Part shown: positions 5,241 through 10,148 of the stretch, one piece after another | Layout of the letters: each line of letters begins with the position of its first letter | Position numbering within the stretch: the first letter of the stretch is position 1 | NCBI GenBank assembly: GCA_900753405.1 | Contig: CAADYZ010000001.1 | Span: forward strand, 1-10,148 | From: Campylobacteraceae bacterium | GTDB lineage: Bacteria; Campylobacterota; Campylobacteria; Campylobacterales; Campylobacteraceae | DNA: 10,148 nucleotides | Direction of reading: 5' to 3' | The notes under the pieces: generated by a model | The model's input: only the letters and a program-made list of their open reading frames with translations | The model's database searches: none | Told to the model about the DNA's origin: nothing | Made by a program: the position numbers and the translations under genes

Positions 5241-7504
5241 GAGTGTCGCAAGCGGTTGCGGTGAGCGTTTTTGTGGGACTAGCATTGGCACAAGAGGTGG
5301 AGTTTAAGACGCTGGATGTTAGCGCAAATGAGATTAGTGACGGGCAAAAGCCGTTTGTCACGCAAGGCGCGGTGTCAAGCAGACAGGTGAGTGCGAGCCA
5401 GACGCAGAGCATCGACTCAATCGTAAGAGGCGTACCGGGTGCTTACACGCAGATTGACCAAAGTCAAGGCAGCGTCAGCGTAAATGTGCGTGGGATGAGC
5501 GGGTTAGGACGCGTGGATACGATGGTCGATGGTGTGACGCAAACCTTTTTTGGGACTTCGGCTGACGGCGGTGGCGGGCGGTATCACAGCGGCAGTTCGA
5601 CTTCGGCTTTTGGCGCGCTCATCGACCCGAATTTTTTGGTCGGCGTGGATCTTTCGCGGGGTTTTAGCGGCGGGCATAGCGGCAATGCGTTGATGGGGAG
5701 CGCGAATTTTAAGACGATCGGCGTAAGTGACTTAGTCGCAAGCCCAAGCGGTTTTGGGTTTTACGGCAAATACAGCTACGGGACTAACGGCATAGGTCCT
5801 AGTTATATGGGCAGTGTGGCGGGCAAATTCGAATTTGAGGATAAAAGCGGCTTTTTTGGTGCGTTGTTTGGTTACAGCGGAAAGAAGATCCGCCAAAACT
5901 ACACGACTGGCAGCGGTAGGCGGATGGGCGATGTGATCATCGACCCAGAAGATCCGACTAACCAGCTGCAAACCACGCAACCTGAGATGCTAACCCAACG
6001 ACAAAGGTCGCAACTTGTCAAATTCGAATTTGACAAGGAGGCGAGCGAGGCGGTGCTTAGCTTTCGAAATTACAGAAATGTTGTCGCGGGCAGGAAGATC
6101 AAAAACCACAACGCCCAACTAAACTACAAATTCGACCCGACAAGCGAGCTAGTTAGCCTCACGCTCATCGCCGCCTACAACTTAGGCAAGCAGCTTTTCC
6201 AAGAGGACGCGAGCGTGTTTTCAAGCGCTGCTGCCGAAGGGGCAAGGACGAAAAACAAGGCTTTGAGCCTTGACCTTAACAACCAGTTTGACTACAAAAT
6301 CGCCTCAGGCGAGGCGGCGAGCACTCTGGGCGTGAATTACTTGCAAAATAAATACCAACGAAAAAGCAAGATCGACAACACAGAACAAGGCGCAAGCACA
6401 CCGTTTTCACCAAACGGAGAGCAAAAGCTTGCTACAATTTACTTGAATAACAATTTTCAATATGGTGATTTAAGCGTGGATTTAAACGCGAATGTGTTGC
6501 GTTACAGGCTAAGCGGGTTTAGAGGTGAGTGCCAAACTTGCATCCCAAGCAACGCCACAAACATCGACAAAAGCGGCACAAAATTTAACTACGAAGCGGT
6601 TTTGGGCTACAAACTGAGTGAGCTTTTCACGCCTTTTGTGACATATTCACAAACACACAGAGTTCCAACGGTGCAGGAGATGTTTTTCTCAAATGACGGC
6701 GGCAACGGCGTAAATCCTGCCTTAAAACCAGAGCGGGCGAAAACTTGGCAGGTGGGCTTTAACGCCTTTGGGCACAATTTGGTTAAAAACGATGTGTTTG
6801 GGTTGAAGGTTTTGTATTACCACACAAAGGTCAAAGACTACATCTACAACGACAATTTTTATCTCACTGACGCGAGTGGCAACGGGCATTCGTTCATCCT
6901 CCACCTCAACAACCCAGACGAAACTACATTTCACGGCGTAGAAGCCGAGCTGAGTTATGACGCGGGCTTTTTCTACCTCAACGCCAGCTACACCAGACAA
7001 CACACCGCACAGCCGACTTCTTACACATTCACAGGGCAAGGCAGCTTTGGTTTGAGCGCGATCAGCGAGCTGCCAAAAGACTACGCAAACCTCAACTTCG
7101 GCACACGACTTTTTGGCGAGAGGTTGGAGCTTGGGGCGATCGTGAAATACACAGGAGAGGCGACTATGATCGACCCGCGGGATGTTGAGGGAGTTGGCAA
7201 AGGCGAGGCGAATTGGGATACGAGTTTTGAGAATATGCAAGAGGGGGCGCGATACACAACGAAAGTGCCAAAAATTCCAACGATAGTCGATCTTTACGCG
7301 TTTTACAAAACGCCAGTGAAGGGGTTAAATGTCAAATTTGAGGTGCAAAATCTTTTTGACAAAGACTATTACGACGCTTTGAGCCGCTACAATGACGCGC
7401 AAACTTCGGGCTACTACTCAAACGAGCTTGGCAAAGACATTATTTTATACAACAACGCGGCGCGCGGCAGGACTTACTACCTTAGTTTTGAATACAGGCG
7501 TTAA
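5237..7504 (+). CDS. TonB-dependent outer-membrane receptor, CtuA-like (iron/heme carrier uptake)
   Basis: 755 residues. A signal peptide with probable cleavage after LALA (residue 18) is followed by a likely TonB box, KTLDVSA (24-30). The plug domain runs about 40-165 (SIVRGVPGAY, VNVRGM, VDTMVDGV), then a 22-strand barrel is expected. HRVPTVQEM (474-482) and NPALKPE (493-499) resemble the FRAP and NPNL boxes of heme receptors, but no His lies between them, where heme receptors usually carry a ligand. A Cys pair, ECQTC (431-435), probably caps an outer loop. The end, YYLSFEYRR, lacks the usual terminal aromatic residue, which sits two residues earlier. The start overlaps the chaN stop, preceded by AAAGGAG. 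Position in the operon matches Cj0178 (CtuA, implicated in transferrin-iron use). The ligand cannot be read from sequence: heme, an iron carrier or a host protein are all possible. Confidence 0.9.
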   Translation: MRVSQAVAVSVFVGLALAQEVEFKTLDVSANEISDGQKPFVTQGAVSSRQVSASQTQSIDSIVRGVPGAYTQIDQSQGSVSVNVRGMSGLGRVDTMVDGVTQTFFGTSADGGGGRYHSGSSTSAFGALIDPNFLVGVDLSRGFSGGHSGNALMGSANFKTIGVSDLVASPSGFGFYGKYSYGTNGIGPSYMGSVAGKFEFEDKSGFFGALFGYSGKKIRQNYTTGSGRRMGDVIIDPEDPTNQLQTTQPEMLTQRQRSQLVKFEFDKEASEAVLSFRNYRNVVAGRKIKNHNAQLNYKFDPTSELVSLTLIAAYNLGKQLFQEDASVFSSAAAEGARTKNKALSLDLNNQFDYKIASGEAASTLGVNYLQNKYQRKSKIDNTEQGASTPFSPNGEQKLATIYLNNNFQYGDLSVDLNANVLRYRLSGFRGECQTCIPSNATNIDKSGTKFNYEAVLGYKLSELFTPFVTYSQTHRVPTVQEMFFSNDGGNGVNPALKPERAKTWQVGFNAFGHNLVKNDVFGLKVLYYHTKVKDYIYNDNFYLTDASGNGHSFILHLNNPDETTFHGVEAELSYDAGFFYLNASYTRQHTAQPTSYTFTGQGSFGLSAISELPKDYANLNFGTRLFGERLELGAIVKYTGEATMIDPRDVEGVGKGEANWDTSFENMQEGARYTTKVPKIPTIVDLYAFYKTPVKGLNVKFEVQNLFDKDYYDALSRYNDAQTSGYYSNELGKDIILYNNAARGRTYYLSFEYRR
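6014..6037. repeat. 24-bp perfect palindrome within the receptor gene
   Basis: The arm CTTGTCAAATTC is followed directly by its exact reverse complement. It is read in frame as LVKFEFDK (residues 260-267), a plausible barrel strand. It shares TTGTCAAA with the dispersed family. A shorter related palindrome, CAAATTCGAATTTG, occurs near 5824-5837, encoding KFEF. Coding for KFEF is intrinsically palindromic, so chance is possible. Confidence 0.6.
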
Positions 7505-7512
7505 GGCGAACG

Positions 7513-8349
7513 ATGAGACGAATTTTGGTTTTATTTTGCTTTGTCGCGCTTTGTTTTGCGCAAGGCGGGTTGAGTGTGAGCGAACAAGCAGGGCAGGTGC
7601 AAGAGGCGCGTAAGTTGCAAACGCAGTCGCAGGAGGTGCGCTCGGCGCAAAATTTTACGCTGAGCGCAGGTCAGCCACAAACTACGCAAAACGAGCGCAA
7701 AGAGCTGCTCGACCTCTCGTTTAAGGCGTTGTTTTTAAACGCGCACATTGTCGTCAAAGGCGTGATCGCCGTGTTGTTTGCGTTTTCGGTTCTAACTTGG
7801 AGCGTTTTTTTCGCAAAACTCATTGAGCTAAAAGCCGCCAACGCAAGGCTGAAAAGTGCCAAAAAGCTGCTTGAAAACAGCAGCCTTTTGGCACTTTGCG
7901 GCGTTGAGGGCGAGAGTTTTTGCAAGCTTTTTGCCGAGCAAATTCAAGACGAGCTCTCAAAAACAAAAACCACAACCGAGGCGCTAAAAGCACGAGTCAA
8001 AGAGCGTTTGCAGATCACCGCGCTTGAAGCTACAAACCGCGTAAAAAGCCGCGTCAGCATACTCGCAAGTGTTAGCTCATCCGCGCCGTTTGTCGGGCTT
8101 TTTGGCACGGTTTGGGGGATTATGAACAGCTTTATTGCAATCGCAAATTCAAACAGCGCAAGCCTAAGCGTGGTCGCTCCGGGCATCGCCGAAGCGCTCT
8201 TTGCCACAGCCTTAGGGCTAGTCGCCGCCATCCCCGCCACACTGCTCTACAACTACTTGGTCAGAGCGACTATGCAATTTGGCAGTAGGTTGGATTTGAT
8301 GGCTACTAGGGTTTATTTGATTTTCGATCGAGAGTTTGAAAAAAAATGA
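7513..8349 (+). CDS. exbB: ExbB, TonB-system proton channel subunit
   Basis: Inner-membrane subunit that with ExbD uses proton motive force to energise TonB. 278 residues, longer than E. coli ExbB because of an N-terminal signal peptide (1-16, MRRILVLFCFVALCFA) and a Gln/Ser-rich periplasmic extension to about residue 70, as in several proteobacterial ExbB proteins. Three membrane segments: about 78-101, 188-211 and 223-248. The conserved motifs APFVGLFGTVWGIMNSF (191-207) and APGIAEALFATALGLVAAIP (222-241) are present. Glu227 and Thr232 correspond to the Glu and Thr that line the E. coli channel (E176, T181). The cytoplasmic loop (about 102-187) is helical and charged. The gene starts 8 bases after the receptor stop with a weak AAGGCG leader, and its stop overlaps exbD (ATGA). 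A TolQ or MotA role is excluded by the neighbours. Confidence 0.95.
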   Translation: MRRILVLFCFVALCFAQGGLSVSEQAGQVQEARKLQTQSQEVRSAQNFTLSAGQPQTTQNERKELLDLSFKALFLNAHIVVKGVIAVLFAFSVLTWSVFFAKLIELKAANARLKSAKKLLENSSLLALCGVEGESFCKLFAEQIQDELSKTKTTTEALKARVKERLQITALEATNRVKSRVSILASVSSSAPFVGLFGTVWGIMNSFIAIANSNSASLSVVAPGIAEALFATALGLVAAIPATLLYNYLVRATMQFGSRLDLMATRVYLIFDREFEKK

Positions 8350-8750
8350 GAGTTGAAAAGCACCAAAGCGAAGAGATCAGCGAGATTAATGTCACGCCGT
8401 TTATTGATGTGATGCTTGTTTTGCTTGTTGTTTTTATGGTCGTTACGCCAATTGTCACAAGCTCAGTCAAGGTAGAACTCCCACAAGCAGTAAGCGAACA
8501 GCCGCAAGACACAGCCAAACCGCTAATCATCACCATCAAGCAAGACCACAAGGTGTTTGTTGGCGAGCAGCTCGCAACGGGCGAAAACTTAGCCGCTTTG
8601 TTGTTTGAAAAAACAGGCGCAAACAAAGAGGGCGTTGTTTTTTTTGAGGTGGATAAATCCGTGCCTTACGAGGTGTTGATCGCAGCAGTAGAGCGCGTCA
8701 AGCAGGCGGGCTACTCTAAAATCGCCTTTTCAAGCAAGGTTGGGCGATGA
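8346..8750 (+). CDS. exbD: ExbD, TonB-system energy transducer subunit
   Basis: 134 residues, the usual ExbD size. A short cytoplasmic N-terminus leads into EINVTPFIDVMLVLLVVFM (13-31), the signature of the ExbD/TolR family. Asp21 in the single membrane segment is the proton-carrying residue (E. coli D25). Residues about 40-134 form the periplasmic domain (VELPQA, a strand LIITIKQDHKVFVG, and a C-terminal VERVKQAGYSKIAF). Start and stop both overlap neighbours by ATGA, so translation is probably coupled with exbB and tonB, matching the fixed stoichiometry of the complex. Assignment as ExbD rather than TolR rests on the adjacent receptor and tonB. Confidence 0.95.
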   Translation: MRVEKHQSEEISEINVTPFIDVMLVLLVVFMVVTPIVTSSVKVELPQAVSEQPQDTAKPLIITIKQDHKVFVGEQLATGENLAALLFEKTGANKEGVVFFEVDKSVPYEVLIAAVERVKQAGYSKIAFSSKVGR

Positions 8751-9529
8751 GGCGCGTTTGGCTAGGCTCGTTTTCGCTCGTTTTGCTGCTTCACTTCGCA
8801 GGAGTCGCCCTCTTGCTGCGCGCTAAAACCGAATTTGAGCAAAACTTCGGCGGCTTTGAACATCCGCTCAAAGACGAGCTGGCAAGCTTTTTTGTGATTC
8901 AAAGCGAGCTGCCAGCGGCGGAGTTTTCGCAAAACGCGCCAAACACGCGCCAAAGCGACCACGCCGCACAGAGCTCACCCAAAACAGAGCAGCCGCTAAA
9001 CCCTACTAAAAACATCCACTCGCAAGTCAAACTTCACCAAAAGCCAAAAAGCAAAGAAAAACGCGCACAAAAAGAGGCAAAAACAAAACGCGCCACGCCA
9101 AGCAAAAGCGCGCCCTCGCAAAACTCTGCCGCAACAAGCAACGCCTCGTTTGCGCCGCCTAGCCTCAACCAAAACAGGCTAGCAAGCGCCCAAACGGGCG
9201 CGGGAGCTTCTGCCAAAAGCAGTTGGCAAGCGCTGGTGCTGTCGCATTTGTATCGACACATTCAATACCCGCCCCAAGCCCTAGCCCGCAAGCAAGAGGG
9301 CGTGGTTTTAGCAAAAGTTAGGATCGACCGCGAGGGGCGTGTGCTTTTTTGCAAGGTTGTAAAAACGAGCGGATACGCGCTTTTGGACGAGGAGGCGGAC
9401 GCGCTTTTTGCTCGATCTGGCGCACTCCCAGCCCCGCCAAAGGAGTTTTTTTCGCAAACAAACGAGCTTTTGCTAAACTTCCCCATCGAGTTTAACATCA
9501 AAAAATATAAGCAACGACTGAAATTTTAA
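8747..9529 (+). CDS. tonB: TonB, energy-transducing periplasm-spanning protein
   Basis: 260 residues. Links ExbB/ExbD in the inner membrane to the TonB box of outer-membrane receptors. A short basic start (MRRVW) leads into one membrane anchor (about 6-25) with His16, matching the conserved His of the TonB anchor; the Ser normally four residues before it is Val12 here. Residues about 60-155 are a low-complexity Lys/Gln/Ala/Ser/Pro linker, less Pro-rich than in E. coli TonB. The C-terminal domain (about 158-252) has the family pattern: YPPQALARKQEGVVLAKVRI, DREGRV, VVKTSGYALLDEEA, then LPAPP. The extra tail KKYKQRLKF is basic. Last gene of the operon; its start overlaps the exbD stop (ATGA). 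No clear rho-independent terminator follows on this strand. The low overall conservation is normal for TonB. Confidence 0.93.
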   Translation: MRRVWLGSFSLVLLLHFAGVALLLRAKTEFEQNFGGFEHPLKDELASFFVIQSELPAAEFSQNAPNTRQSDHAAQSSPKTEQPLNPTKNIHSQVKLHQKPKSKEKRAQKEAKTKRATPSKSAPSQNSAATSNASFAPPSLNQNRLASAQTGAGASAKSSWQALVLSHLYRHIQYPPQALARKQEGVVLAKVRIDREGRVLFCKVVKTSGYALLDEEADALFARSGALPAPPKEFFSQTNELLLNFPIEFNIKKYKQRLKF

Positions 9530-9560
9530 ACCTAATGGCTGGGTTGGCTTGGCTTAAAAA

Positions 9561-9586
9561 TGTCAAAGTCAAATTTAGTTTTGACA
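9561..9586. repeat. Dispersed palindrome, degenerate copy D, possible tRNA-operon terminator
   Basis: Arms TGTCAAAGTCAAA and TTTAGTTTTGACA differ from the perfect family at three positions, leaving 7 outer and 3 inner paired bases. It sits in the convergent gap between tonB and the tRNA cluster. On the minus strand it is followed by TTTTT, so it might end tRNA transcripts; on the + strand it is followed by A residues, so it is a poor terminator for tonB. Confidence 0.5.
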
Positions 9587-9669
9587 AAAAAATTCTGCGG
9601 CAAGTCGCGGTGATAGGTTAAAACAAAAAACTAAAATCAACGGAGAAAAACTTTGAAGAAACTGAAAGA

Positions 9670-9744
9670 TGGTGACCCCTACGAGACTCGAACTCGTGTT
9701 ACCAACGTGAGAGGCTGGTGTCCTAACCGCTAGACGAAGGGGCC
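9670..9744 (-). tRNA. tRNA-Glu (anticodon CTC)
   Basis: 75 bases including an encoded CCA. Acceptor stem GGCCCCT/AGGGGTC; anticodon stem CCAGC/GTTGG around loop CTCTCAC, giving anticodon CTC; T-arm ACGAG-TTCGAGT-CTCGT. Reads GAG. The body is typical of tRNA-Glu. The CTC anticodon is less common than TTC in bacteria and restricts decoding to GAG, so a TTC isoacceptor must exist elsewhere. Last tRNA of the cluster as transcribed. Confidence 0.95.
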
Positions 9745-9853
9745 AACAACAAACTAACTTACGCAAGACGAAGCTAGACGAACCTTTTGTTTAACAAACT
9801 TGAAGCTGCGGTAATGTTTAGTGTTAAAAACACATAAACATAACCAACGCTAC

Positions 9854-9878
9854 TAGGACAAAAGGAGTAAAAGTCCTA
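9854..9878. repeat. Small inverted repeat in the spacer between tRNA-Lys and tRNA-Glu
   Basis: TAGGAC and GTCCTA face each other across 13 bases. A second hairpin, GTGTT-AAA-AACAC, lies nearby at about 9821-9833. The spacer (9745-9883) is unusually long for this cluster; these may be processing signals or nothing. I see no gene in it. Confidence 0.3.
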
Positions 9879-9883
9879 ATTAG

Positions 9884-9959
9884 TGGTGCCCCGTGTAGGG
9901 CTCGAACCTACGACCCCATCATTAAGAGTGACATGCTCTACCAACTGAGCTAACGAGGC
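9884..9959 (-). tRNA. tRNA-Lys (anticodon CTT)
   Basis: 76 bases including an encoded CCA. Acceptor GCCTCGT/ACGGGGC; D-stem GCTC/GAGC; anticodon stem TGTCA/TGATG with two wobble pairs at its outer end; loop CTCTTAA with anticodon CTT; T-arm GTAGG-TTCGAGC-CCTAC. Reads AAG. The CTT form supplements the TTT lysine tRNA expected elsewhere. Confidence 0.94.
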
Positions 9960-9965
9960 TAGGAA

Positions 9966-10042
9966 TGGCGCAGCGGACGGGGCTCGAACCCGCGACCTCC
10001 GCCGTGACAGGGCGGCATTCTAACCAGCTGAACTACCGCTGC
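9966..10042 (-). tRNA. tRNA-Asp (anticodon GTC)
   Basis: 77 bases including an encoded CCA. Acceptor GCAGCGG/CCGCTGC with discriminator G; anticodon stem CCGCC/GGCGG around loop CTGTCAC, giving GTC; T-loop TTCGAGC. The genomic sequence pairs two bases further at the 5' side (GC), but standard tRNA geometry places the mature 5' end at 10042. It lies 6 bases upstream of tRNA-Lys. Confidence 0.95.
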
Positions 10043-10073
10043 GCAAAAAATAAAACTGCGAACACTCGCAAAA

Positions 10074-10148
10074 TGGTGGTCGCTAAAAGACTCGAACTTT
10101 TGACATCCACCTTGTAAGGGTGGCGCTCTACCAACTGAGCTAAGCGAC
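10074..10148 (-). tRNA. tRNA-Val (anticodon TAC), missing its first base at the window edge
   Basis: 75 visible bases including an encoded CCA. Anticodon stem CCACC/GGTGG around loop CTTACAA, giving TAC. The T-arm AAAAG-TTCGAGT-CTTTT fixes the 3' acceptor strand as AGCGACC plus A-CCA, so the 5' strand should be GGTCGCT, whose first G falls just outside the window. The T-stem is unusually AT-rich. First of the four visible tRNAs in transcription order. Confidence 0.93.

Noticed and set aside
6722..7240. 172-codon minus-strand reading frame within the receptor gene
   Set aside because: It lies antisense to conserved receptor sequence, has no recognisable domain, and has no ribosome binding site or operon context.
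1..10148. CRISPR array, insertion sequence, prophage or toxin-antitoxin module
   Set aside because: I found no regularly spaced identical repeats, transposase, integrase or small paired ORFs. The tRNA cluster shows no duplicated 3' end that would mark an integration site.

Overview
The window looks like a chromosomal segment of a Campylobacter (Campylobacterota), probably one of the less AT-rich species. Three things point there. There is a complete major outer membrane porin of the Campylobacter MOMP type. The order chaN - TonB-dependent receptor - exbB - exbD - tonB matches the Cj0177-Cj0181 iron/heme uptake locus that I recall from C. jejuni. The spacers are very AT-rich. GC content was not computed; frequent GAG, AAG, GGC and GCG codons and two tRNAs with C34 anticodons suggest higher GC than C. 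jejuni.

Layout. 1-295 is an AT-rich spacer without a recognisable gene. 296-1854 (minus) holds two overlapping genes: a protein with a plasmid-initiator-like (Rep_3) winged helix, then uracil-DNA glycosylase (ung). 2004-3293 (minus) is the porin gene with its own strong terminator. Divergent from it, 3459-4010 (+) encodes a small exported protein built almost entirely of degenerate pentapeptide repeats; I recognise no close relative. 4011-4385 is a non-coding stretch with a perfect 34-bp palindrome, a degenerate sister copy and a possible Fur site. 4386-9529 (+) is a tightly packed five-gene operon: ChaN lipoprotein, receptor, ExbB, ExbD, TonB. Three of its four junctions are ATGA overlaps. 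9670-10148 (minus) is a tRNA cluster, transcribed in the order Val(TAC), Asp(GTC), Lys(CTT), Glu(CTC), convergent with the tonB operon.

How the genes work together. The operon encodes a complete uptake machine. The receptor would bind an iron or heme ligand outside. ExbB/ExbD would convert proton motive force, and TonB would carry it to the receptor. The ChaN lipoprotein probably handles heme or iron at the outer membrane or in the periplasm. The porin provides general permeability.

The most unusual signal is a dispersed 26-bp palindrome (arm TGTCAAAATCAAA). It occurs twice perfectly and twice in degenerate form here. One perfect copy lies inside ung, in frame, where the protein carries about 18 residues not expected in the family. 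The second item of interest is the exported pentapeptide-repeat protein.
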